From Onchocerca lupi (taxonomy: Eukaryota; Nematoda; Chromadorea; Rhabditida; Onchocercidae), in assembly GCA_028564675.1 (NCBI GenBank), contig JAOVVO010000413.1, positions 1-64,000 of the forward strand: a DNA stretch of 64,000 nucleotides, in the 5' to 3' direction. The notes below the pieces were generated by a model that made no database searches, was not told where the DNA came from, and worked only from the letters and a program-made list of their open reading frames with translations. A program made the position numbers and the translations under genes. Positions 1 through 13,200 of this stretch are shown piece after piece; position 1 is the stretch's first letter, and the number at the start of each line of letters is the position of its first letter.

Positions 1-32
<32 letters not shown>

Positions 33-464
33 TTTTTTTATCTGTGATCATAGACAATTCGTGCTATTATCCGAAAAAATGCATTTCTAAAAATCAAACA
101 GACAAATTTTTAATCTCGAATTATTGTTTATACAATTTCTTTTCTAATAATAAATTTTATGGCTGAATGTTTATCTATATTTGGGCAAAATGGAAAAATG
201 ACCTGTTATTATGTGAAAGCAAAAGTTCAGAGATTATTTTATCGAATAAAAAAACGAAAGAAAAAAAAAAAGAGCTCGTGAAATATTTCAAATTGCTTAA
301 TTTTATATCAAATAATAATTGCAAAAATAAATGATTTTAGAAACTTGAAATAAAAGAAGAAAAATTTAATTAATCAATTCAAAGTTAAATTTAAATATTT
401 GATTTTTAATAAAATCTTATCGCTGATTAGTAATTTTACAAATTTTCGATGTATGATAATTTAG
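1..464. other. AT-rich non-coding stretch, intron or 5' flank
   Basis: Begins with a 31-base poly-T run. No convincing exon was seen on either strand; it is probably an intron or the upstream flank of the first plus-strand gene. Confidence 0.4.
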
Positions 465-1596
465 GTGAAATAGCCGAACTAAAAGCAGGTTTCAAACGTG
501 AAATGAATTTTAACAATGTGAACGAAAATACAAAATCTGAAGTGATGTCATGGGGTGTTGATAGTACCGTTGTGGTGCCACCTCATTACAAAACAGAAGC
601 TTCAATTATCATCGAAGAAATGAATTATCATGGCGCATACAGTGTTGTTTCAATACTATCCGGATTAGTGACAATATCGATCAGAAGGTTTGCTGAATTA
701 TAATTTAAAATTTTAATTTGAAAAATTAATCAATCGATTAAATGTAAATTTATTCTTTGCATTACGTGTGATGTTATAAAATTTAGAAAAATTTGCGAAT
801 TTCAAAAATCAAGCATATAGTTTAATTAAGAATATACTTAAATTATATACTTTTAATGATAAAATTATTTCAAAATTCCGTTTAAGCAAATTATTATTCT
901 GGCTATATTTTAAAAATTAAAAGTATTCAAATTTAATTTCCGTTTACTTCTTTTATATCATTTAGGCAAATTATCAATCTGCTATATTCTAAAATTGAAA
1001 CTAGCTTAGGCAAATTATTAATCTGGCTATATTTTAAAAATTAAAAGTATTCAAATTTAATTTCCGTTTACTTCTTTTATATCATTTAGGCAAATTATTA
1101 ATCTGGCTATATTTTAAAAATTAAAAGTATTCAAATTTAATTTCAGATTACTTTTTTTTTTACATCATAGAGAATATTTTAGGAGAAAAGATGGTGCTTT
1201 GGTATTACCTTTAACAATGAATATTGTTGAGATATTTCGTGATCATCTGGAATCAAGACATGCCAGAAAAGAAATTAAAGCATCTGCAATGATCGATGGT
1301 ACACAATCTGTACGATTAATATCCAAGGGTACCTGCTCATTTCAGGTTTATTTCTTTTTTTTTTTTTCCTTTTTGATAATAATTTTTGACAAGTCTATTT
1401 TTTTTTTTTTTTTTTGTATATCTTTTACAATGTAATGCTTAAAAGTTAGGAAATATCGATTAATTTGCAATTCCTAATCAAAAATAATTTTTGAAAATTT
1501 TTGATTGCACAAATTTTATTTATTCAATCTAATATCTTGCAGTTGTTTATCATAAATATTTGTAAGATGAGCATTTGTTTACTTAGTATTGATATT

Positions 1597-1632
<36 letters not shown>

Positions 1633-3849
1633 GAAAAAGAAGAGAAAAATCAGAAAATTACCCTCATTACTCTATCGTTTTTTAAATTCCAAATTTTAAC
1701 AATAAATAACCTTCGCAAAAAAAAAAAAAAGAAAAAGAAGGCAAATATGTTGACATATTAAATAATCTGGGAAAAAGAGTCTTAACTCGATATACGAAGA
1801 AATTTTAGAAAGAAAGAAATTTCACCATAATTATAGAAATGCAACTTTATTTCAATTTTTATAAAAGAGTGAAAAAGGGGCAAAAATATTTTACAAATAT
1901 TTTCCAATCTCAATTTTAATCATTTAAATTGTCTTTTTTGATAAAATTTTGTGGGAAATTCAATTATAAATTAATTTGAAGTACAGTAAATTAATTTTTA
2001 ATTTTTTGAGAATTTTTAAAATTCGGATTATTCACAAATTAAATGCTATTTTCATTGAAAATAAAATATTATAATGATGTTAAGATTTCCGAATGAAAAT
2101 TATTCGCCATTTTTAATTACCTTTAGAATACATACAGAAGGTTTTAGAAAATTTTAAATTAAGTTTTTTAAAAAAAAAAAATGAGCGGAATTTTTCAAAA
2201 AAAATATATACACATTAAAAAAATTATGAAACTTGAAAAAGTTAGAAGGCATGAAAAAAAAAGTTTTTTTTTTCCAAGATGTTATTATTTATAAGATGAA
2301 AGATAACTGTTCATGATATTTATTTTAAGATTTTAATTATTCCTGAGATGAATATAAGTGTAGCATATTTGTGATATATAAGAAATTCCTATAATTAATC
2401 AACTTGAATGTCGTGATAAGCATCAATAGAAGGTTTTGCTAAATTTTTCAATTTATTATTATTTTTCAAATTTATTGAAAGAAGGGATAAATTTGAAGTG
2501 TTTTATTTCTATTCATGATAATTGTATCGTTGATATGTTTCAAACAAAAGGATGAAAATTAAATTTTGAAATTCTGAAAAATTTACTGATTTTATTTGTC
2601 CCAATTTTGTTTTGCAATTCAGACTTTACAAAAAAATTATTATTAAGTTGGAAATTTCACAATGAATCAAAAATTTAAACGTGATAAATTAATTTTTCTA
2701 ATATTATTATCGAAAAATCGAAATAATTTTTTTGGAAAACAGATATGATGAAATAATCAAAAATTTTTATAATATAGAAATATCTTGATATAAGCAAAAT
2801 AAAATATTTAAATGATCAAAAAAATTATGGTACAATATCATTTGAAAAGCGGCGGGAAAGGAGAAAAAAAAAAAGAAAAGAAAAGAAGAAGAATTGCGAA
2901 ATATTTCGCAAATTATTGTGAAATTTTCGACACTTTTTGACGTTTATGATAAAATTAAAAAATATTATAAATTGTGTTGTGCTATAGTGACATGAAATAG
3001 ACAACTTCATTTGCGCTATTTCAACATGTTGTAAATTATACTGTGGGGTTGACAAGTAGAAAACATGATCCTTTTGTACTAAAATTAACATATTGTAAAT
3101 TTTATTTCTCTTTATGCTTTAAGTTGAAACATTGTAAATTGATGCTAAGAATTCACACGTAAACAATTTCATCATAAAAACGATTTTTATCTGAATGAAT
3201 TCATTCATTCAATCCTTTGATCTGATCATTTAGGGCGTTCAATCTTTTGTTCTAATCGTTATTCGGCGAGCGGCTTTTTCCAAACATTATTAAACCGTAT
3301 CCAATTTATAATACCTATAATCCACAAATAACTTCCCTTCTTTCAAAAAGAAACTCAAATTATCGATTATATCTAATTTAAATTTCAATCCCCAACAAAC
3401 AACCTTTTACAATTTACATTCACGATAATGATGTATCTTTATTAACGTTACATTTATAATAATTTTTTTAGTCTTTTTTTTTTTTATTTTATATGATATC
3501 GTAACAATTTAATATACTATACTTCATTGGTGATTTCATAATTTTTACTCGAAATTAATTCTTTTCGTAAATTCTGAAAATTTTATTAAACAATTTTTGC
3601 TCTTTTTTTTTTTCAAACTAAATTTTCATGTGTTTTTCATATATTTTTCCCCGAGTTTTGAATTTTTTTTCTTTTTTTGTAATGAGAATAAATGTGAACG
3701 ATGTAGTGTAAACTGAAACATTTTGATAAGTTTTATTTTTTCCTTACAATCTGAAAATTTTATCAAATAAATTTCAGTTTGCATTGAAGCAGCGAATCGA
3801 TCTCAAGGAAGAACCATTTGGTGATAAAGAAAAAATGATGGTTGATTAA
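465..3849 (+). CDS. 3' part of an uncharacterised gene, possible aerolysin-like beta-strand protein
   Basis: Three exons join in phase: about 465-687 (the acceptor could also be at 489, or translation could start at ATG 449), 1183-1345 and 3778-3849 (stop TAA). Donors and acceptors are good (AGAAG|GTTTGC, TTTTAG|GAG, TTTCAG|GTTTAT, ATTTCAG|TTT). The segment alternates hydrophobic and polar residues. It has a W-x-V-D-x-x-V-x-V-P-P element in exon 1 and a G-T-C-x-F element near the end of exon 2, which recalls the beta-rich pore-forming half of aerolysin/ETX-MTX2-type proteins. That resemblance is from memory and weak; no catalytic motif is visible. No signal peptide is seen, so 5' exons probably lie before the window. 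It converges on the lectin gene. If the family call is right, it could be a secreted membrane-active protein, but function is unproven. Confidence 0.6.
887..1150. repeat. 80-base tandem repeat inside an intron
   Basis: Copies begin at CAAATTATTA-like sites at 887, 967, 1011 and 1091. Steps are 80, 44 and 80 bases, so the second copy is truncated. The units at 1011 and 1091 are nearly identical over the 60-odd bases they share. The array lies in the first visible intron of the plus-strand gene. Confidence 0.85.
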
Positions 3850-3854
3850 ATAAA
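3849..3854 (+). other. Candidate polyadenylation signal overlapping the stop codon
   Basis: AATAAA shares its first A with the TAA stop of the plus-strand gene. If used, the 3' UTR would be about 20 bases or shorter, which is unusual but seen in compact 3' ends. Confidence 0.3.
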
Positions 3855-6091
3855 AATCTAAAAATCTCAAAAAATTCCATTGTTTTTTTTTTTGTGTGTC
3901 TCATAATAATATTTTATAATCATATAAAAATTGTGGAAAGAGAAAAAATAGAAGAATATGTAAATTTTTCGGCACGGAAACAAAAGTAATTTTGGAAATT
4001 TTTAAAAATTTGAAAAAAAATACGAAATTTTTAAAATATGTAAAATCATGAAACATTTATTTCCTTTTGTATGTCTAAGAATTGCTTTGTGAATATTAAT
4101 ATTTTGATAGACTTTCCAGAATCATGAAAAGTTTATTGAAAATGATTTCAATTACATAATGATCAGATGAGGCTAATCATTTTTTGAACAATTCAGTACA
4201 GAAATCCATTAATTAATTAATTAATCGTTGAGTTGTCCAAAGTGTTTTCGATCATCAAATTTTTGATCTTCGATGGTCAGTATATGAAAGTTTATTCTTT
4301 TAAAATTTGTACTTGAAATTCCATTGTTGTATTCTAATCTTAATTGGTAATAAATCAAAAAAAAAAAAAATAATAAGAATTTAAGGTTCAATTTGCAAAA
4401 ATTATGATGCTATATTCATAATGGTGAATCTGGAAGCATCGGAAAAAATGATTATGATAAATTGAGAGTTCTCAGGAGATAATGATAATAATGAAACAGA
4501 AAAAATAACAGGATTGAAATTTATCATTTTTCAAAAAATTCAAATGAAACATCTGTAGATTGTATATTTCCTTTGATTTTTTTTTTTTTTTTATTTTTAT
4601 ATTCAAAAATTTTTGCTATCATTAAAAGTTGGATTTTTTAAATTTTTATCGAATGAATAATATTTTTATCTGAGAAATTGTTATCAGTACCAATATCATT
4701 ATCATCTGAACCAATTTCCGTATTTACTTGTTAAAGATGTTAACGGTTGAGGAATATCTTGATTTTTGGCGTTATTTTTCTGATGATTGTTTTAGCTTCT
4801 GTTTCAACTCATTTCTAAATTTTTTTTTGATTTTCATCAAAGTTTATTCATGGAAATGTAAAATTTTTAATTTTCATCGATAATTAGCTATATTTGTTGG
4901 TAAATCTTCTAAAAATGGCAAGGATTTTTGGATGATTCAATTTCTCGATTTCTCATATTGAACTATTTGGGATAAAATGAAGCAAAAAATATTATTATTA
5001 TTTTTTTTTTTTTGATGATTTTATGCGATTCTTATAGGTTCTTAATCGGAAAAAAATGAAATTTTGAAATTTTGCAATTCTGTCTTTGGATAAAATTTCA
5101 AAAAATTGTTACACAATCAAAATTTTCAAGAAAAAATCAGAAAATAGATGAGATAATATTAGATTGGGCGAAAAGTTATCGAACATTTTTTAGTTCAGAT
5201 GACTTCTTAAATAATACAAATGATAATCAATCAGATGAAGTTAAATAATCGATTCAGAATCTAAAAAACCATTTATATAATTATCAAATATCAAAATATT
5301 TATCAAAATATTCTTCAAATATAAACCAATCAATCTTATAATTTCATTTTATTAACAAATATAGAAATATTTCGGCTTTTTTTTTTCTCAGAAATTTAGA
5401 GATTTATCAATTAATTAAATTCGAAATTTTCCAGCTAAATTTATGTTGTTTGATTCAGAACTTGAAAATAAGTATTCATAAAATGATTGCTTTTATTGTT
5501 CACATTAACCTTCGGAGTATAAATTTATTAAATCATTCACACTAATTACACTGATAATTAAACTATAAAATAGTATATTGGAAATGGAATTTCCGACCAA
5601 AAAAAAAATAAAAAAAAAAAAGCAAAGAGTAAAAAAAAATTGCACTTGAAAACTTTGAAACGAAAAAAAGTAACAAAAAAGTTGAACATTTTTTAAAATT
5701 TATATGAAATTCGAAATGATACCTTGAAAAAAAAAAAGAAAAAATTAAATTTTAAATGCAACAAATGGAATATTTTTCATAATTTTTATCTGTAAAATAT
5801 TTTAGCTCATTGATCAAATTTTTTCACCCTAATTTTTCATCGAATTATCATTGTATCATAAAATGAATTAAATAAATTTGCATAAATGAATTTAAAAAAA
5901 AAATGAATAATATAAAAGTAGAGGTATAAATATGTTAATTTATATTACATTGAAATAAAGCGTAATTTTATTAGTAATTTTTCATGATTAATATGATAAT
6001 TCAAAAAAAAAAAAAAGGTTTTTTTTTCAAGAAAAATGAAAATTTTTTCAATATTGATAAAAATATTCGCTTATCATCACTGATTACCCGT
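3855..6091. other. Convergent intergenic region
   Basis: Lies between the 3' ends of the plus-strand gene and the minus-strand lectin gene. It is AT-rich. The minus strand of 4680-4830 has short coding-like runs (for example SDDNDIGTDNNFSDKN) in shifting frames, which may be a decayed exon. A minus-strand AATAAA at 5967-5972, about 120 bases past the lectin stop, is a candidate poly(A) signal. Confidence 0.4.
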
Positions 6092-7273
6092 CTATATTTC
6101 ATTTTCTTCCTCATTTTGAAGTTGATCAAATTGTATAATTCGTTGATTGCCTAAGCGTAATCGTCGATTTCGTTTCCATAAATGTAAGCCACTAATTATA
6201 ATTAATACTATTGTTAATACTAAACAAAATTCTCCAAAGATTGTAATTGCGCTTATCGATTGTGATGATGATGATGATAGCATTGGTGATAAAACTGCAA
6301 AAAGAATATAATAAGTTTCATTCTTTCAATATTTTCATAAATTAAAGAATTTCAAAATTAATAGCTTATTAATTAATTAATTAATTATTGGCACTAATTA
6401 TAGTATGAATTGGAATAAAATAAAAATTGGAAAATTTATCAATTACTGATAATAATTGCAGCATAATTGGAATAGAATAGAAATGGAAAATTTAATAAAT
6501 AAATGTTAAATTATTGCTTTAAATTATATATTAGTGGATGGTTAATATGAAAGTTTTCAATTTAATATTCCATTACAAATTATACTAAAATCATTATTAA
6601 TAATTAATAATAAATAAATGAATGAATATAACTGGAAAAAATATTACAACTAATTTAGCCAAATTTTATGGAAAGATATAAATACTTAATAAGTTGAAAG
6701 TAATTACAATAATTATTTTAGCCTTAATATTCGAATTATTTGATTTTAGACTAATTATTACAGATTTAACCTTTTTTTTTTATATGTTACAGTTGAACAA
6801 TTAATTTCATTATTTCTTTTCAATGTTAATTTTAATCCTAATTAATTTAGAAGTTTAAATAGGACAAGACTAAACTAGATTTACGTTTCAATGAAATATG
6901 TTACAATTATTTCATTAATTATAATCCATTTAACTTGTGCAATTTTAATTATTTCATTGCTTTTTCCAAAGCTTTTCCAAATAATTATGTAAGTTAAAAT
7001 GCTAAAGTTGAAAAAAAATTAATTAAAAAAAGAAAGTGTATTCAATAAATTTTTTTAAAATGAATTTAATAAATTTTTTTTCACTTCAAAATTCAAAAAA
7101 AAAAAAAAAATGTTGAAAAGAAAGTTTTTAAAAACACTTACGAGTTTGATTATCAGTGCTTATATTGCCAGCATGATTATTATCATCATGCGATAATTTT
7201 CTGCTATCTTTCTTTCCCTTATCATTTGATAAATGTGACGATGGTGATGGTTTCTCAGTTTTATCATCCTCAT
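6092..7273 (-). other. Stalk, membrane helix and cytoplasmic tail of the lectin
   Basis: Exon 22 is a hydrophilic Ser/Asp/Lys-rich stalk. Exon 23 gives a Ser run, then about 25 hydrophobic residues (roughly 946-970), a stop-transfer cluster K-R-N-R-R-L-R and an acidic C-terminus ending N-E-E-E-N-E-I. This predicts a type I single-pass protein. No tyrosine endocytosis motif (NPxY or YxxPhi) is seen in the tail. Confidence 0.85.
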
Positions 7274-10200
7274 CTAAATCAAAAACAAAAAAAAAAAAAA
7301 AATTTCAGGAAAAAACAAATTGTGCAATTAAAACAAAATTATTTAATAATTAGTCAAGAGTATTTTCGAAATTTTGAAATTTTTTTCGAGAAAAACATTA
7401 AACTATATTTATCAAAATTGAAAATATGAAATTTAAATTTCGAAAAAAACAAAACAGTACTTACTGAAATCAAAATTTTAAAATTTTAATTTCAAAAAAA
7501 AAAAAAAAATTCATTATTTATTAAAATTACTTTTAAGATTGTGTTGTACATTGACCACAGGTGTTGAACATATAAAATGGGTACTTTGCCAACAGCTAAT
7601 ACTATGCCAAGTGTAATTACCATTAAGTTGCATTTTAACACATTGTTGGACTATTCGACCTTTGACATCGGCAGGTTCATCATCGCCCCAATTCAAAAAT
7701 GTTACAGGTGATAAATCCTTCCATGCATATGAACCTAAGAAAGAATGCTTTCTCATCTTGTTCAAGTTTAATTTTCACTTTTTATAGGATTTTTACTCTT
7801 TTTTTCTTTTTATTTTACTTATGAATTTATTTGAAATAATTATTTCCAATTATTCTCATTATTTCTACTTTCATTATCATTGTTATCATTCAATTATTAA
7901 CATTATTAATATATTTATCAGATATTCCATTATCATTTATCATTTTTTCTTTTTGCATCAACTTTTGCATGATTATCACAATAAATGCTATACTTATCAT
8001 TGCTATTATTATCATTAATATTATTGATAATTTTTGAAAAACTCAAAACAATGATTACCATGTTGTTGTCGAACAAGTCCAATTAAAGCATTTGATGAGG
8101 ATAGCTCATTGTGTAAGATATGATTTTTGAACAATTCCAAATCATTTTCTGTTTCAAAACTAGCCAAACTTGCATTAAAATACTAAAATTAATTATGGAA
8201 TTAAAATTTTGGTATAAAAATTGAATAATTTCTTGGAATAAAAAATTGACATTATCCTCGAGAATTATTTCTCGAGAAATGAATGATCCTTAAACAATTT
8301 CTTCTCATATATTTGTATCATTTATCATTAATTCATTCAAATCTATGTCTTATCATATTCACACGAAATTTTTCTTGATGATAAATAGTAGTTGATAAGT
8401 GATAGACAGTGCAATAATTATCACTTGAAAATAATAATTAATGAATGATAGAAACTAATTAAATCAAAAACTATTAAGTAATGTTACTTTTAAATGGATA
8501 TATATTATATCAAATAATTCATTTATCCACTTATAATAATTTGCTTATATAATATTTTTTCATTTCAACAAATTTTTACAATTTTGTTAAGAAAAATTTT
8601 ATGAAAAATTATACGAATTATATATAATTGTAAAAATATATAATTGTAAAAATTTTCATTATATAAAAAATATATAATTGTAAATTTTATATATATACAA
8701 TTGTAAAAATTTCCCATATATATATATGGAAAATATTTGAATTATTTCATTTTAATAAAATATTTCATTTCAATAAAATGTTAATTTTAATATAATATTT
8801 TATTAGAATATTCCACTTTATTTCATATATCTATAAGATATTTCACTTTTCATTTCCAAAATTTGTCGTACAATTTATCACTTATCAGTTTTTTTAGTTT
8901 TAGTTTATCATTTTTCTATTTATTAACTTTCTTTTTCATTACAACACTAAGCTATATTTGTAAATATTGAATTGAAATGATATGGCAATGATGAATAATG
9001 ATTTTGCTGAGATAACATTTCAAAGCTACAGGAGATGATATCATCATCAATATTATCAATCAATCCAAAAATAGACGAAGCTTTAAAGTTTGTTATAATT
9101 TCTTTTTCTATTCTTTTTATTGTAAGCTCATTATTTATTTAATTATTTTTTGATAAATTTCAAAATTCATATAATGAGAGAAAGCAAATATTTTTTCCAA
9201 AATAATTTTGGATGATTTCTAATTTTTGCATAATTGAAAAAATTTTTCGAAAAAAAAAAAGCCAGATTTATAAATAAATTGCTTGTGTATAAATATATCT
9301 ATTTGAAAATCTTGTGTATCCAATTAAAAAAATTTCATTCTTTTATTTGTAAAAATTTTATTAGACACTTTATTCTTTATTAAATTGTTAGTATTATCGA
9401 TAAATCGAGATAGGAGAAAATAGGAAAGGATGATTAATAGGTGAATCTCGAAACTCGAGTTTTAGGTGAAATCACTAACAACGATCACTACTGTGTCTTA
9501 TCAGTATATGGCTTTGTTTGCAGTGGTGATAAAATAGAATTGAAATAATTCGTCTAGAAGAATCACCTAAAAAGGATAAGTTCGTGATCCAAAGGGTTGA
9601 GGTACCGGATGAAGAGGATGACCCTCATGCACCATGGGTTACAAGCTGTGAAGTGGTCATACCAATTGAAACCGATCAATTTCTATGTATTAATATTTTA
9701 CATGAAATTTGCATAAAATGTTAGAATTTGCTATGCTCAGTATGATTCAGTACAATTTTATATGGTTCATTTACAATTGATTAGAAATATTTTAATTAAT
9801 TAAGTAAGTTTTTAAAATTTTTCAAATAGAAAGATATTATGATTCATACAATTAATTTTCAAGTATAATTTATTTATATATAATTGATCAAAAAAATTTA
9901 AATTAAATAAATTTTTCAAAATTTTTTCACATAGAAAGATAGAACAAAAAATTCAGATAATTACAGTAAAAAGTTTGAAAAAATAATTCAAAGAATGCTT
10001 TCCATTTAAATGTCACGTTTGATTTCTATTTTTGTAAAATAAATTTTAATTGAAAAGCTAATAGTTAATTAACTTTAACTTACTTTGAAACAGTCATGAT
10101 CCGCTTTAAAGCCTGAACTAAACATTGATGAATTACTAACTAAATAATAGCAATGTGTTTCGCCAAGAATCCAATCTTCTTTGCCATCTGGACAACGTAC

Positions 10201-13200
10201 TGTTTGCGGTATCATACTCATCGGTTCTTCTAAAATTAATTTACAAAAATATGATTAAATGAGTTATATAATTGAAGAATCTATGATTTTAGAGAATTTT
10301 CAAGCAAACTAATCACTGATCACTGGATTATTCTTTCTCTTACAAGCGATTATTTGCGAATATCCAAATAAATTGATCATTGGTTATTCGTTTCTTTGTC
10401 GTTCGTAGAGAAAAATTTTATTGATTGACAGAACAGTGATTCATCGTTTATGTTACAAGCAATTGTTAGATTATTCGAATATATTATGCATAATTATTGG
10501 TGAATATTATTTTTAAGCAATAATAGATAATTATTAGAAATATCAAATGAAATTTTAAATTCTTTTTTTTTCTCTCAAAAGAAAAAAAAAGCGTGGATGA
10601 ACAAAAAATTTAAGTAGTTCTTCAATTAACATTGAAGAACGAGTAGATGTTTAAATTTCATAAAAATTTTTTTTTTTTTCCATAAAATTTCACAAAATTT
10701 TTTCATAATTTTTGCAAATTTAATCCAAAAATTTCTTTACTTCAATTTAAAATTATCAATTCGGAAGAATTTTTGTCAAAAATAATTTCAGGATAAAGAT
10801 TTTAATTTTTCGTAATGCAAACCTGAAATAAACTCTTACCATTAGTAAGTCGACAAACGATCGGTTTATGTTTCATACAATCATCAATATACCATGCAGG
10901 ACCATTTTTGCCAATTCTCAATACTACACAATCACCATTTTTTAAATTTGGCTCACCAACATCCCAGGGTGCTAAATGTAATCGTAGTTTATCCATTCTT
11001 TCGAATCTGAAACAAAGAAAAAAAAATTTCCGGAAAATTCTTTATCCTAGAGTACGGTTTCTAAAACACAGAAAAGTTTATATCTTTCTTTCCGGATTCA
11101 AAATAGCTAGAAAAAATAGCCATAAATATCATCTGTTTGACTAAAAATTGGATTCCATACAAAAATAAAAACAATTTTGTTATTAAATATGAAATTTTAC
11201 TGGAAGATTTTACAAATTTATAATTGAATATTGAATGAAATTATTATTTCCAAATTCTTCAACATTTTAAGAATTTTTAAATTCGTTTCATTGGATTAAT
11301 TAAGATATGAAATTTTAAAATATATAGATACAATTCAATAAATTTTTACTGAATTTTTGAAAACACTGAAACATAGCTTTCAAAATTTTGATATTTGAAG
11401 TGACGTTTATTTTTCGACTCCTCAATTTCTTTCATTTTGCCGAAGATCATTTTTATGCAACAATTCGCTAATAATTTGTAATAAATCATTTTAGTAATAA
11501 TAATGATAGTAAATTATTATTCAATAATTCAAATAAATCTAATAAAAATTATATGTTGTTAAATCTAGAGAGTAATTTAGGAGCAGATTAGATTATTTAA
11601 ATTTTCATAAAAAACAAAAAAAGTTGCAGTTTTTGAAATACTTTGATATTTTCAATCCTAAACATGAGAACATTTTAATGTTACTACATCTAAAAAAGCG
11701 ACGGATAAATTATTTAAATCGTTATGAAAAGCGAAAAAAAAAAAAAGTTGCAATTTGTAAAATATTTTGACATTTCCGATTCCTAAAAAGAAAAAGATTT
11801 TGAACAATTTTATTTCAAAATTTCAAAATCATACCCTATTGATTTTCGAAAACGAATACCCATAAAGAATTCATCATAATCATTTTCCAATGCCAATGAT
11901 GTTAAAAATAGCCATTCAAAAATATTATCAGCTTGAGCAAGTTGCCCATATTTTTCACCATAATTTGTATATTTTGTCGCTAATGTTGCGCAAATTTCGG
12001 AAGCTTCCATGAAATTATAATGACCGTTGACTAAAAAATTTGAAATAGATCATAATCGTTATGAAATTCTTTAAAGTTTGAATTAAAATTTTTTATAACT
12101 TTTTCCTCGTAGAGTAAAAATTATGACCTAATAATTCAAAAATTTCTAAAGCTATATTTCATATTTCGATACAAGGAAAAATTTAAGAAAAAGAACAGAA
12201 GCGTCACTAATTAATTTCTAAATTTTATCATTGAAAAATTAATAAGTGCAAAAAATTATTACTACAATTATTCAATATGGAAAAAAAAATATTATCATTA
12301 GTTTTTTATGATTATAAAATCATTTTGATTAGAAATTATCGATTCTTTAACGCATTTTTTCAAGAAAAAAAAACTATAAAGATAATTTATTGATAACGAA
12401 CTGTGTTTGTTAGGATCATTGAGAAGGAAACAGTATTGAACATCATCAATTTCATGACAGGTCTTTTTCTTTCGGACTGTATTTACTGATTCATCTGAAG
12501 CACTAATTAATTAATTAATTAACTGGTTAAAAATTACGATAAATTATTGCATTTAAATCGTTAACTCTAAAATAGTTAAAGGATTAATAAATCATTTTAA
12601 ATTTTCTATTTCTTTTTTTCTTCTTTTTATTGAACGTTAAGTTTCTTTCGAATTAGTTATTTTATGATAATAAATATATCATATGAACAACAAAGATGAC
12701 GTAAAATAAATTTGCATAATTAATAAAATACTTTTAATGAAATTCTTTTAAAACGTGTTAACTTTTAATGATCCTCTTTTGTGGCTAAAAATTTTAAATA
12801 ACACTTTGAACTTAAAATCTCATATCATATCATATCATATCATATCAATGAAAGATCATTAACCTGCATACTTTTCACAAATATATGGTAATTCCATTGA
12901 ATCACATTGGTTTGATTTATTATCTGCTCTTGTTGAACCACCAGCGAAAACATAATTTGAAAGCATTCAATAAAATTTAAATTTAAAAAATTCCACAAAT
13001 TGAATTAATTAAATTCATTTCAATCGCTCTTCTGGCAAACAAAAAAAAAAGAAAAAAAAAACTGTTTTCGACGGTAAACAAATATAAGATGTAAATAAGT
13101 AAATAAATAATTACCTTGTAAAATTATCTGTCAAGATATTGCTTGATTAAAGCAAATATTAAGTAAAAACTTAATCTACCGTTCTCGTAAAATTGAAAAA

